Origin: Amphiura filiformis
Lineage: Eukaryota > Echinodermata > Ophiuroidea > Amphilepidida > Amphiuridae
Assembly (NCBI RefSeq): GCF_039555335.1
Contig: NC_092646.1
Span: 33,610,880-33,674,879, forward strand
Direction: 5' to 3'
DNA length: 64,000 bases
The notes beneath the pieces were generated by a model, which was not told the DNA's origin, searched no databases, and saw nothing but the letters and a program-made list of their open reading frames with translations. The translations under genes and the position numbers were made by a program. This document shows, one piece after another, positions 47,801 through 56,390 of this stretch; the first letter of the stretch is position 1; every line of letters starts with the position of its first letter.

Positions 47801-49465
47801 TTTCCATCATAATAATAAAACTACGGTTCCTGCGCTTTATTCAAAATCTCGGCTTTTACCAAAACTAAAGCCTTGATTTTTGAAGGGTATGTTAGTTTAA
47901 TAAAGTATAAAAACAGAATTTTGAAACATATTGAGGGCACCCTCCTAGCTTTAAGCTAGATTTGATCTATTCTATATAAACCAATGTCATATAATTTGTG
48001 TACGTTAAACGGGAAAAATATATTACAACAAATTACTTGTCAGTAAAAATGTTTAAATAATAGGTCCTGCTGCACCTCACCCATTATGTATGTTTTTAAG
48101 GCCACAGACACATTATTTAGGTGTAAGGGATACTGCATTACCTATTTCCTAAATCCAGCTTCAGGTACCACATAAAGTTGGCACAAGACCACTAACCCAC
48201 ACAAAGGGCATTAATTGGCTTGCTGTGCCTCAGAAAAGTCGTTGGAATTTGTTCAAAATTTGAATTGAGTTACTTTTGCAGGTACATGTATCAAGAAGTG
48301 GAGATTTTTGATAATGCATTTCCTTTTATATTTTTTCACATTTAAATTCACAAATATACATTTTGAACTGCCCTTTCCAAGTGCTTTATAACCACTTCAT
48401 TGATAAATTACAAGAAGTGTGTATCATACCATCAAGTGACCATTCGTCCAATTGAGTGAATTCAGTTATAAAGCATCTCAACAAATTTGCGCCTTTGGTA
48501 TGAATTGGGTGACTTTTAAAAAAGCATTGCCCTGCTGCCTTGGAATGTTGTTTGCTGTGTCTTTGGGATCATGAAATATTACGTCGACTCTAATTCGGTA
48601 TTTAAATGCACGATGGGCTATCTTTGAAAATCAGTCAAAATTTACTTATATAATTTAATACACATCCTGAATTAAATAATCAGTTTTAATTTCAAACTTC
48701 CACATCAAAAGTAAAGAAGAAAAGCTTTATATGTTCACATAAACTGACACTTACTTCATAAGCTTGGCTGTTATTCTTTCCTGCAACTTGCTGGATATTT
48801 TCATTCTCATGATATTCTTTATTGCTTCCAAGGTTTTCTTCCACCTTCAGTTCCTCTGGCTGATCTTCTTGTCGTTCTGAAAATAAACAATCTTTAACTG
48901 AATATACTGTCTCTGTGTAATATGATCAGTTTGCCTATTTGTTTCTTTGATTTGAATTTTAATCATGTCCTTACGAATGACCACCTAAACCACCGTGCTC
49001 ATATTTTTTTCGATGCTTTTGACTTCAGATACACTGTATTTTTAATGCTTATGTGTGCAAATTCCAAATATTTACTTTTGTTTTAATAATAATAAAGCCC
49101 CCCCACCCCATGTTTCAGATGGACATTTAATTTTTGCAAAGACAATACATACAAGTGTACCAGTGACATACAATACATAGTTTGTACATGTATAGCTCTC
49201 CAAAACTATTGCATTACATGTATATATACCAGTCCAAAGTTTGCTTAAATTTCTGTGTTCTTCCTACATGTAGCCAGACATTTGCATTCATCTAATCATC
49301 TCTGTACTTAGTGTACAAGTATAGCAATTCTTACACTGTAAATCCTGTCATTCTTACCGTCTGAAATGTTAGCATTGTGCAATTCTTTACTAATGATCTT
49401 CTCTTCCCTGTCATGTAGTATTATAACATCCACATCTTGACTTGCCATTGTTGTTTGCTGCAATT
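24734..49465 (-). CDS. multi-exon host gene: cysteine protease-like, partial kinase, two discoidin domains
   Basis: Fifteen minus-strand exons with GT/AG borders and compatible phases: 49358-49465 (ATG at 49448), 48755-48876, 46719-47438, 45914-46096, 44909-45046, 41077-41368, 39767-39841, 38453-38784, 36762-36897, 35937-36022, 33158-33209, 32036-32092, 30118-30222, 29550-29880 and 24734-24878. They total about 955 codons. The protein starts MASQDVDVIILHDREEK. Domains follow in order: tegument-type cysteine protease, charged linker, kinase N-lobe to DFG, F5/8C domain, helical linker, second F5/8C domain. I see no signal peptide, so it may be intracellular despite its discoidin domains. The last exon is not fixed: splicing to 24498 would add only two or three codons before a stop. 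One single-base loss lies in exon 14. Every junction is predicted by eye. Confidence 0.75.
25140..26395. repeat. nested repeats: family of 19565 split by a later insertion
   Basis: 25140-25203 and 26221-26395 are the start and end of the repeat family seen at 19565-20115. Between them lie a copy of the 50537-51222 repeat (25205-25600), a palindromic stretch (about 25640-25725, arms around GTCAAATATCACGCG) and a minisatellite. All of it is intronic in the minus-strand gene. Confidence 0.65.
25792..26040. repeat. minisatellite, about 19-bp unit TGTGATTTTTGGTCAAAAA
   Basis: Roughly a dozen imperfect head-to-tail units around TGATTTTTGGTCAAAAA. Low-complexity; no coding meaning. Confidence 0.8.
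26396..27084. other. intronic, no feature seen
   Basis: No exon, repeat boundary or RNA gene recognised. Confidence 0.5.
27085..28157. mobile_element. TTAA-target (piggyBac-like) non-autonomous element, 1.07 kb
   Basis: It is flanked by TTAA on both sides (27081-27084, 28158-28161). Terminal repeats are GGCAGCTGTGTACTCT and the complement of GGAGGCTGTGTACTCT. Its right half (27612-28157) recurs inverted at 63460-64000. No transposase frame. Confidence 0.75.
28241..28699. mobile_element. hAT-like miniature element with perfect 8-bp duplication
   Basis: 459 bp starting CAGGGTTCGGTTTTTGCC and ending as the complement of AAGGGTTCGCAGG. It is flanked on both sides by CACATAGC. Inside are many TTTTTGCCGGCAAAAA palindromes. 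The intact duplication argues for a recent insertion. Confidence 0.85.
30118..36022 (-). CDS. inter-discoidin linker, four small exons, unassigned
   Basis: Exons 35937-36022, 33158-33209, 32036-32092 and 30118-30222 splice in phase between the two discoidin domains. The product is about 100 residues, mostly helical by composition: QDVLWKHHSDVKNAITWLTS, IQEKLQTAAVVLRHPVFS, NYHLLFMLPNISELEY and IDQGRLNKRFGMDDHICVLA. The phrase LQTAAVVLRHPVF resembles the last helix of kinase C-lobes ('TA.ELL.HPFF') and the start of KEN-type RNase domains. That similarity is short and may be chance. I do not recognise a known domain. Small exons of 52 and 57 bases were accepted because phases and both splice signals agree. 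Confidence 0.55.
30515..30916. mobile_element. TTAA-target miniature element, perfect 18-bp ends
   Basis: 402 bp between two TTAA sites. The ends are identical inverted GGTTGGTCTGAACCATGG. piggyBac-like by target, with no coding capacity. Confidence 0.85.
31744..31927. mobile_element. small inverted-repeat element
   Basis: 184 bp with ends CAAGGACTGCCTTTTG and CAAAAGACAGTCCTTG, plus inner GAGAGC/GCTCTC pairs. No family assigned. Confidence 0.65.
32390..32715. repeat. about 96-100-bp tandem repeat, TGACC-rich
   Basis: Three diverged units around CAATCTATGGC (about 32406, 32500, 32600), each followed by GATGACCCTGACATGACCTTGA-like sequence. It leaves a 94-codon open frame that I read as a by-product. 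A related unit lies at 40530-40625. Confidence 0.7.
33717..34137. mobile_element. inverted-repeat element with G-rich internal minisatellite
   Basis: Ends GGGGCTGTGCAATAATTAT and ATAATTATTGCACAGCC. The inside has repeated GGGCAAGCGATTTTTGGC(G)GGCCGAGAG units. A CAGTGGCGTAGCCAGC terminus of another hAT-like fragment lies just upstream at 33509. Confidence 0.7.
34718..34916. mobile_element. fold-back element
   Basis: The arms AGTGTATGTAGCTGGGATGA and the matching complement (ends ...CATCCCAGCTACATACACT) surround an A/T-rich centre. About 200 bp. Confidence 0.75.
35700..35935. repeat. dispersed repeat shared with 61520-61675
   Basis: Both contain AAGATGTATTGTTCCATT and, inverted nearby, AATCCATCTTTCACCTT, then ACCATCACACTCATAGAC. 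The unit contains its own hairpin. It abuts the small exon 35937-36022 of the host gene. Confidence 0.7.
36762..38784 (-). CDS. first F5/8 type C (discoidin) domain, two exons
   Basis: Exon 38453-38784 encodes the N-terminal half: SLGMESGSIKDDQICASSEK, then AGAWKPNTNEQTEWIGVQF and TPVKGVILQG, WVTKYYVSYKK. Exon 36762-36897 encodes the end: VFVGNEDSNTPQAQMFPQTI, EIRIYPHQWYNSIALRFELL. These are the standard landmarks of discoidin/coagulation-factor domains (LGMESG.I.D.QI at the start, W+QVDLG-like strand, VF.GN.D..TP..N.F, IRI.P..W...I.LR.ELLG). Such domains bind membrane lipids, carbohydrates or collagens and are mostly extracellular, which is odd beside a kinase and a protease. Intron phase 0 between halves matches the second domain, consistent with tandem duplication of a two-exon module. 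Confidence 0.85.
37960..38066 (-). repeat. tRNA-like SINE remnant
   Basis: The minus strand gives a tRNA-like head with an A-box-like GAGTTGGCGCAGC and a B-box-like GTTCAAGCCCC. A 21-bp direct duplication (GGGATTTCATGATGAACATA) follows at 38087-38129. A similar tRNA-like piece on the plus strand lies at 31168-31235. Confidence 0.45.
38785..41076. other. introns between kinase and discoidin exons
   Basis: Apart from the 39767-39841 exon I see only A/T-rich DNA and a TGACC-rich patch at 40530-40625. No kinase C-lobe exon was found on the minus strand. Confidence 0.5.
39767..45046 (-). CDS. three exons encoding the first two thirds of a protein kinase domain
   Basis: Exons 44909-45046, 41077-41368 and 39767-39841 splice in phase. 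Visible kinase features are a degenerate glycine loop (NEGSCGIVIKA), the ATP-binding Lys in RVFALK, a likely alphaC Glu in EFRREEVL, a hydrophobic hinge (CLMFSCMKG), the catalytic loop HGIVHNDIY (HND in place of HRD, catalytic Asp kept) and the Mg-binding IVLIDFGSA. The chain then joins straight to the discoidin exon at 38784. There is no activation segment, APE, or DxWxxG helix, so the C-lobe is absent from this model. It could be a pseudokinase, an alternatively spliced kinase, or a scaffold. I found no exon with the needed phases in the 982-base intron that follows. Confidence 0.7.
41723..42401 (-). repeat. tandem array of tRNA-derived SINEs (two full, one partial)
   Basis: Units start CAGTAGGTACTC at 41723, 42048 and 42352, with periods of 325 and 304 bases. 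On the minus strand each full unit opens with a tRNA-like head with A-box-like TAGTGCAGTGGTTAGA and B-box-like GGTTTCAATCCCC. The two full units differ mainly by short indels. Confidence 0.75.
42485..42890. repeat. dispersed module shared with 62200-62600
   Basis: Both copies begin near CTTACTATAAATAGG, pass a TATG microsatellite and share GTCAGTTTCGATCCAAATGT and CATACGGGAGATCGAGGAAT. They then enter GC-rich, palindrome-rich sequence that differs strongly between copies. Confidence 0.75.
43864..44284. mobile_element. fold-back element with about 190-bp arms
   Basis: The ends are AATTCTCGCTATTCGCAATA and its complement. Arms match over about 190 bases. The right arm carries an extra direct duplication of TTCCCATGATACATCACGAT (about 44206-44245) not present in the left arm. 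Confidence 0.85.
45176..45240. repeat. GA-rich microsatellite with G-run
   Basis: GAGAGA and G-run tract in the intron next to the first kinase exon. Confidence 0.8.
45551..45792. mobile_element. fold-back element
   Basis: The arms TGTGATGCGATCAAGCAAAA and its complement extend about 40 bases (to AGTCAGAACTC), ending the 242-bp element. No coding capacity. Confidence 0.75.
46719..47438 (-). CDS. exon encoding a herpesvirus-tegument-like (C76-type) cysteine protease domain
   Basis: A 720-base exon, phase 0 at both ends, encodes 240 residues. A candidate nucleophile Cys lies in GSFHQGDQTFKESAGQQCTV (about residue 46), preceded by the usual Gln. A predicted His and partner Asp lie in YALVDSHARN, followed by NGTAVVLFFKSL. 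Blocks between them (DEVVIKGDERYNLS, ALLVCYGHTTAIVKI) match the spacing I know from papain-fold domains related to the herpesvirus large tegument deubiquitinase and its invertebrate relatives. The expected activity would be cleavage of ubiquitin or ubiquitin-like chains. All catalytic-looking residues are present and the frame is clean. The family call is by motif only, and an OTU-like protease is the main alternative. Confidence 0.6.
47439..48754. other. intron, no feature seen
   Basis: Intron of the protease-kinase-discoidin gene; no exon or repeat boundary recognised. Confidence 0.5.
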
Positions 49466-49561
49466 CTGGGAGAAAAAAAGCAAATAAGCTTAAGTTAACA
49501 AGCATGTAAACAGGGATCTCTTTGTGTTTGGGCAAAATTTGCAATATGGCTACACAGTTAA

Positions 49562-49907
49562 GGTGGTACTACACCCCTAGATAAATTTGTGATTATTTTT
49601 GCATTTTTCTCAAAAAATAATAACACACTGGTAACAAAACTTATGTTTATTATAGGGGCAAGGAATCCAGTTACTACACTGGAATTTCAGTGACTCAAAA
49701 CAAGCGGTATGTTATTTATGATAACAAAAGAGGTACCTGATTTCTTATAATGAACCACTTGTCTTGAATCACTGAAATTTCAATGAAGTGATTGGATTCC
49801 TTGCCCCTATCATATACATAACTTTTGTTACCAGTGTGTAGTTATTTTTCGAGAAAAATGCAAAATTAGTCACAAAATTTATCAGGGGGTATACATGTAG
49901 TACCACC
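49562..49907. mobile_element. TTAA-target fold-back miniature element
   Basis: It begins GGTGGTACTACACCCC after TTAA and ends ...GTAGTACCACC before TTAT (one change from TTAA). The arms pair over about 150 bases. It lies about 100 bases upstream of the first exon of the minus-strand gene. Confidence 0.8.
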
Positions 49908-50536
49908 TTATTAAGGCACCGTTTGTAATGCCAAACACTTTCTGTGTAGAATGTACATGTACATAAAAGGCTGCATTTTTTTGTTATTCCAAAAGATGAT
50001 CATTTTCAAGGGTGTACTCATTTTAAGGCCAGTAAGCACAGGGCACAAAGGCCACAAAGGCCACCACATGCATGTACCGTCCATTCGCTCTAAGAGTGAA
50101 GCTTCTGCTTTGGACACCCAACACTAAAAGCAATAATTTATACAATAATAGTGAAACCTTATCCACGAATGGCTTCAATTTGGGCCTTCATTTAACCCAA
50201 GTTTTGGATTTGTACTAAAATTGTACACAATAATAGTGCCAGAATGGTCCACCAAATGGCTTCAATTGGGCCTTCAGTTTGCAAAAGTTTCTCACTTCTG
50301 ACATCCCCCCTCAGACACCCCCCTGCTTTGAGGTGAGCAGAACTGTGCGCATGCGTAGAGTCAAACACACCGGAACACATGCTCATGCAATCAAGCTTAT
50401 CGTTGTGGGTGCGGAGAAGTCGATCCCGGTGGGCCGTGAGAAATCTTGATTTCTGTTTAACATGTTTAATATGAAATGTTCGTTGCGGGGAATAATACAT
50501 GAATAGATGTAGACCCTCGGTGCAAACCTGGTGTAA

Positions 50537-51222
50537 GTGAAGCAGGGGATTGACAGTGATTCGCCGATTCTCCAAATTTGGCCAAATTTGCATGCTACGA
50601 TATGCTATACAGAAGTTGCCGGGAATCACAAATTTGGTACCAGCATGGACGCCGCCATCTTGGGAAAAGGAGGTGCTCCGCCGACTCGACGGTCGCCAGC
50701 ACCCCCGAACGCGCCCAGCACCATGACTACGAGTAAGTTGTAACAGTATGTGTTCCCGACTGTCAATCATCGGGGGTCAATCACCTCGAGCTTGAAAACG
50801 ATATCTGAATAGCTAGACTATTGCCAAGTCTTACGTGTAGGCACGAAATTAAGGTTATTTTTTGTGATTGAAACAGTATTTTTCTGGTATAAATCATGGT
50901 CTGGATAGTCGGATTATTGGTCGATTTGATAAAATAAGTTAATGGATGCGCTAAAAATATTATTAAAAGTATTAAAAACAGCTGTTCAACATTTGAAAAA
51001 ATACACTGTTGCAGGCTTGAAAAGGTCTAACCTTGGTTGCAGCAAGCCGTGATTTTTACGGGTAATTTTATTACTTGAACGCGGAGCACGGGCGCGATGC
51101 AGTCGGTAGAAATTGCGCTAGTGTTCCAAGCCTACGCGATGTCAGGGTAATGGCGGCGTCCATAGTTTTATTACATTTATCCTCGACTGACCCTTCCCAA
51201 TCTTTATTTATTCCCTGAGTGA
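50537..51222. repeat. dispersed repeat carrying an exon-like insert
   Basis: The flanking parts match 25205-25600 (for example TGGATGCGCTAAAAATATTA and AGCAAGCCGTGATTT). This copy holds about 290 extra bases, with ATGGACGCCGCCATCTTGGG at 50645 opening a 30-codon Pro/Arg-rich frame that ends in a donor-like GTAAGTTG. It could be a captured or genuine first exon. Confidence 0.55.
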
Positions 51223-51956
51223 AGTAGTTCAAATATTTTGTTTGGTGTTGTTGTTAAACAGTTTGGTTTATGTCATTGTAAATATTTTATATTTTGTTTG
51301 GTGTTATCTGTTGATTGTTGATATAAACAATTTCGTTATGTTATTGTAAATATTTTAAACGAGCTTAAACGATGTATATAGAGTACCAACAATACCGGTA
51401 TAAACCAGTATTTTTTTGGCGGTATACTGGTTTTTCCTATACCGTTTCAGCCTAATTACAAATTTGCAATCATAATGTCGAGCGAAGATTTCTTTGTTCT
51501 GATGGCTAATTATGGATATGAATGCACACTGAACCGTGGCGACACATCCAGGTGTGTGACTATACATTGTGTACATTGTTATCAGTAGTTAGCAATGGTA
51601 GTGAAGGCGGATGAGTTACGACCTCCAAAGTCAACGGCAGTCCACTGGCGGATGATAACAGAGGAGAAGGGAAATGGTGGTTATCCTTAGTCCACCCTGT
51701 AGAGTGTAGAAGGCTCCAGTATTAGCCCGAGAGGTAGAGGGTGGTCATGTAGTTTGGTGTGCTAGGCTATCTGTCGGAAGGTTGTAAGATCATGAGCTTT
51801 CTCATTTATCCTCTATGCCATCCCACTAATTGTGGCCCTAAAACGTGCAGACACCACAGTGGGTGCATAACATGCCGTGGTTCGGAAAGTCACGTAAAAT
51901 GGTGGTCCCGTGTACCAGATGAGCAATATCTGGACATGTAAAAGTTGCAGGCCTTT

Positions 51957-52240
51957 TCGTACTAAGCCGTCAAGTTAGCTCAATCGATAAGGCGTTCGAC
52001 TATGGTGCGAGAGGTTGCGGGTTCAAACCCTGACGGTGCCTAGTTTGCTCTCGTGGAAAAATTGAGTTAGCTTGAAATTCCCTGGACAAGGAACTCACTG
52101 CTTATTGTCTCGTTGTAACCCGTACGAAACTCGAGGAGCTGATCGTCTAGAATGTCTAGGGTGTGCGCTCTTGAAGCTGCAAAGTCCCTGTGTTGTTGTT
52201 AAATGGTTTATGGAATGATGTGGGGCCGTAGTGGTCAGCG
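51957..52240 (+). repeat. tRNA-derived SINE
   Basis: The tRNA-like head (about 51966-52040) has an A-box-like TAGCTCAATCGATAAGG and a B-box-like GGTTCAAACCC. A non-tRNA body of about 200 bp follows. The head starts and ends with GCCGTCA/TGACGG, so an acceptor-like stem can form, but the attached body marks it as a SINE. Confidence 0.65.
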
Positions 52241-52339
52241 ACAACCTGTAAAGTGTGCTGAGGCATGTGGATCAACGTCTAGACGTTGTGCCTGTGCGTA
52301 AAGAGCAGGATCAGCCCAGACCTGTGTCTTTTGTGCCTG

Positions 52340-53255
52340 GTGGCAGATACCCAGCTGAAAGTAAATTGATGGTTGACATAACAAATGATCGGAACTTGCA
52401 CCAAATTGTGAAAGAACCCACAAGGGGGTTAAGCATCCTAGACTTGTGTTTTACAAACAGTCCTGCATCTGTTGATTCTATTCGCGTAGAGAGTGGCATT
52501 AGTGATCATGACGTGGTTGTGGTTAGTGCATTGCTCAAGCCAAAAGTGATTAGACCACCAAAAAGGAAAGTTTTCCTTTATCATAAATCTAACTTTGACA
52601 ACATTAACTCTGACATGGAAAATTTTGACAGCACTTTGACATTGGACAAAATGAACTCCTCTTCCATTGATAATCTGTATGATGCTTTCAAGGAGGCTCT
52701 CTCCAACTCCATTGATAGGAATATTCCAGGGCCCGTCTTCAGCTTGTTTACAAAGAAACTCACGGATTTGTACCAAACAACATTAGTCACCTCCTCAAAA
52801 CCCAAGACCAGACCGAAGACTCGACAAAGTGCTGGAAATTTCATCTACACTCATGTTTCTGCAAACAAGAACGGCTACCTTAGATCACTTTACCCAAGAA
52901 CTATACCCACCTGGAATGTTTTACCCGACCACCTAAGATGCGCCCGAACACTACAAAACTTCAAGGACCAGCTACAGACCATCGACGTCGACAAACTGCA
53001 CAAACGACCGAGTAGCAAAAATTAGCCCTCCGACTCCTTGACGCGCTAAATTCTGTGTGAGATAACCTGACAGGTGTTTACGCAGTAGCAACCAGATGCA
53101 GATGTTGTCTGTCACACTCAGCATTGACATGATTGAGGTCAACTTGCGCCGCCCTAGGGCTTGGCAGCCTATTGACCCGTGGTGCGCTTTGAGGGATGAC
53201 AATCCAGAAAGCATGGATAAATGCCGTTTTATTATTATTATTTAATATTATTCAT
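52340..53255 (+). pseudogene. internally deleted non-LTR retrotransposon, in-frame fusion of endonuclease end and RT tail
   Basis: The open frame to 53025 joins the C-terminal part of an apurinic-type endonuclease (LHQIVKEPTRGLSILDLCFT, then the catalytic-region ISDHDVVVV) to the C-terminal tail of a LINE ORF2 (YPRTIPTWNVLPDHL, LQNFKDQL). The whole reverse transcriptase between them is missing, with the join near 52730. The 3' end has the LINE-type TTATTATTATT tail at 53231-53241. The intact fused frame of about 225 codons could come from a deletion or from splicing of the LINE RNA before insertion. It is not a functional element. The 'IPTWN.LP' tail suggests a CR1/L2/Rex1-like clade. Confidence 0.75.
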
Positions 53256-54865
53256 GTAGTAATGTATGTAATCATGTATTTTGTAAGCTTAAAGATTTCC
53301 GTACTGGAAAATGATCATGACACGATGTATCGAGCCGGGCCACAAAAGCTATAAGTTCACAACATGTGTAATCTGCATCTTTAAAATCTCACCTTTATAT
53401 GTGTGGTAATATAAGTTATTTCAATGAATTCTTCCAGAGCTGAGCTGACAACTTTATGAAGTGACGCGGACGCAAGGCATGCATTTGCAACGAGCAGAAT
53501 CTTGGTCAGATGTCAAGTTACTACCACCTCAGCTACCACGGAATAAAGCAATGGTATCGTGGTAATTTTGCAACTCGGCCAAGATTCGGCTTTCTGCATA
53601 ATAAACACACCCGGGCTGGTCAGAGGTCATGAGTTTAAAGTTTATGCCGGGAAGTTATGACGTCATGATAAACAAATTGATTGGGGGATATTGAAGTTTT
53701 GCACATTGTTCCAGCATGCAGCAAGGCCCAGGGAGATGAATCTTTTGGCAGATGATAAGTGGGGGCTGTCATTTTCTTCGGAGGGGTAGGGGGGGTCATG
53801 AATATACTGGGGTCATGGAATTTTGAGATAATGATAATGAGATAGGCTTATGGTTAAATATACACAAAGACCACAGATGGGAATTTGTCTTGTGCTTTCA
53901 CCAGCGGGATCATCAGTTGATTGCCACCTCATGACCTGTAGTTTCGGCCCTCTTATAATCAAGACTCCCTCGAGGTGGGGGGGGGGGGGCGGCAGCCTTA
54001 TGTCTATAGGCCTATATTGTCCATAAGGAAGTGTTCATACTTTGGTGGGGAGGGGGTGGATAAAAAAGTTGGAACCTCGGACATAAAATTTTTTAGCGAT
54101 TTTTGTGATTTATGGTCTAAAATTTTTTGATCCCCCCCTTCATGTCCTAAAAAAGAAACCAAAAATATATGTTACCATTTGGAGTTATTAAATATTGGAG
54201 TCATAGGCCTATATAGGCCTAGTAGCCTATACACCCAAATTGTAAAGTGTGCACAGTTTGTTGATTTGAAGCTTGAGAGTACACAAATGAATACCGGTAC
54301 TTAAAATCTCGTACATTTTACCCCCACATTTTCAAAGTGGGATGAACACTAAGTTCATGATTGCTTTCAATGCAGGTCTCACAGGTTATCATTGCATGGA
54401 TGTAGGCTATTCATTATTTTAAATTGACATGCAGCATTGTTGTTCTGGACAAAAAGGTGATTAACGGCATCCCATCTGACATCTCTGAAAAGAAATTTAT
54501 TCAATAGGCCTATAAAGTAGTTTTAGCTTGCATTGTTTCAATCAATCTTTATTACAAGAAGAGAAAGACATGGATAAGAAGAGCAAGACATGGGTTGTCA
54601 TTTATCATACAATTTATTATTGGCAAGGGATAAAAACATGATTTTTTCTCGAAGTGGACCAGAAAAAGTTCATTTTTTAAGTTAAAAGTTAAAAAAAAAA
54701 AAAAAATAGGAATCATGCTATATGCATGGGTGCTGTATAATATTATACCATGGATCAGTGCACTACATCACAGTATATGCTGTATTGCTGTATAATATTA
54801 TACCAGCATCAGTGCATGCACACATGCTATGCATGGGTGCTGTATAATATTTGTGTTGGGGTTCG
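53256..54865. other. no gene seen
   Basis: Non-coding. G-runs near 53790 and 53978 and A/T-rich sequence; no repeat boundary recognised. Confidence 0.5.
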
Positions 54866-54869
54866 GACA

Positions 54870-55150
54870 TAGAGTTAGAGTTTATCGACGACGACGATGT
54901 CGCCGTCTCACGGACGGCGCACGCGGCGCCGAAGCGAACGATGGGAGTTATACGCGTTTCGTGATTTTTGCTGGACGCGCTCTGTCGTTTAACTTTCGAC
55001 GTTATTCTAGACGTGCGCTTTTGTCATTTCGCTACGCCGGGCGCCGACTTCAAAATTAGGTTAGGGTTTAGAATTAGGGACGGCTATACGTTAGAAGTAC
55101 ATATAGGATTTAGGGTTATTGCGATGGTTAGATTAGGGGTATGATGAAAC
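54870..55150. other. CpG-rich patch followed by degenerate TTAGGG-like sequence
   Basis: 54870-55045 is dense in CG dinucleotides (CGACGACGACGATGTCGCCG) in an otherwise CG-poor region. It is followed by TTAGGTTAGGGTTTAG and TTTAGGGTTA, telomere-like but degenerate. An Arg-rich open frame here looks compositional. Confidence 0.5.
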
Positions 55151-56088
55151 TATGACTGTGGGTGTAATTTTAGGGCACCCCCCCCCCCATTTATAAAACA
55201 TTCTTCCATGGGATATTTTTAGCATGCAATAACAAGATCCATTGTGCAAAATCACAGGTCCATTGCAATGCAAACAGACAATGTAAACAGCTAGCCCTCA
55301 TTTCATATTCATAACCTTGGATTAAGGTAGTCCGAATAATCAGACCCAGAACAAATTATTAATTTCTGACATTATCGTGTACTGGGTCTGAACTGTTTTC
55401 ATTCAAATCTTGATGGCAATTGGACAATAGAAGCACATGGTGCTACTTCACAGTTTTTAATCCCCTATTCATGTTATGTGAATCACTGATTTAGTCTCTA
55501 TTGTGGACCATCCTTTTGATACTTGAGTATTTGGACAAGCGGAACAGGTTTGACAGGCCCCTTTGTCTACCTCTCTGTTTGTAAACAAACGAGGAGGTCG
55601 AAATCGTCCTCCTCGCCGAATACGAAAGTCAGCGTAATAGTACGGCACTGGGATTAAGGGTGTAAATTACAAAAGGTGTTACATAACAAGCATCTATATG
55701 GCCATGCAGAATCATAGGTTATGTGTGTACTGTAGTACATTGTAGCATTGGGAAATTTGCCTACTGAATAGAATGCTAAAATGCACAAAAATTAAATGAA
55801 CATCTGGGAAAAGTTAAATGATATTTTTTTAAAATTAAATGCAGGCTTTTTGCTAATCAATGGTTCATTGGATGTGTTCGCCCTCTCACGATGCGTCGCA
55901 AATTACAAATAATTGACGCGTCATTTCAAACGGCATGCGTATTTAGCCGATAAAATTCGGTATGCATAAAATTTCATTTTAAAAGGCTTAATCTTGTATA
56001 TGTTGTTGCTACCCTATGGCGATTACAGATATGGCAATGGCATGCATGCGCTCAGCTACATGCAGTTTCGGTCAAAGAAGAACGGCAC

Positions 56089-56390
56089 CAGGGCTGTCAA
56101 CTTTTTGGAATTGCTTGGCGTGAGACAGAGGCGTACCGGGATTTGCCGACTCCAATGTTCATTTTGTACCATGATTATTTGAGCCACGGCGCTCGAGAAT
56201 GCGAAAAGCGGGAGGGGGGGGGTAGGAGCAACAAATTATTCATGACGATGCGTGAGATTTTACTCATTTTCCAGCTTTTTGCGTGAGATTTACTACCTAG
56301 GCGTGAGATTATACTACCTTGGCGTGAGACCGTGAGAAAGTGACCCAATGCGTGAGACTCACGGCTAATGCGTGAGAGTTGACAGCCCTG
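56089..56390. mobile_element. hAT-like miniature element with perfect ends and 8-bp duplication
   Basis: 302 bp, ends CAGGGCTGTCAACT and its exact complement, flanked by AACGGCAC on both sides. The inside holds six or so GCGTGAGA repeats. Recent insertion. Confidence 0.9.

Noticed and set aside
50192-50770. 192-codon open frame on the minus strand
   Set aside because: It runs across the border of a dispersed repeat, has no recognisable domain and no splice partners; the repeat origin explains it.
51966-52040. Functional tRNA gene
   Set aside because: A and B boxes are present, but it continues into a SINE body and no clean cloverleaf with a clear anticodon was found.
54829-55059. Arg-rich 76-codon protein
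   Set aside because: The composition follows from the CG-rich patch; no start context, splice sites or domain.
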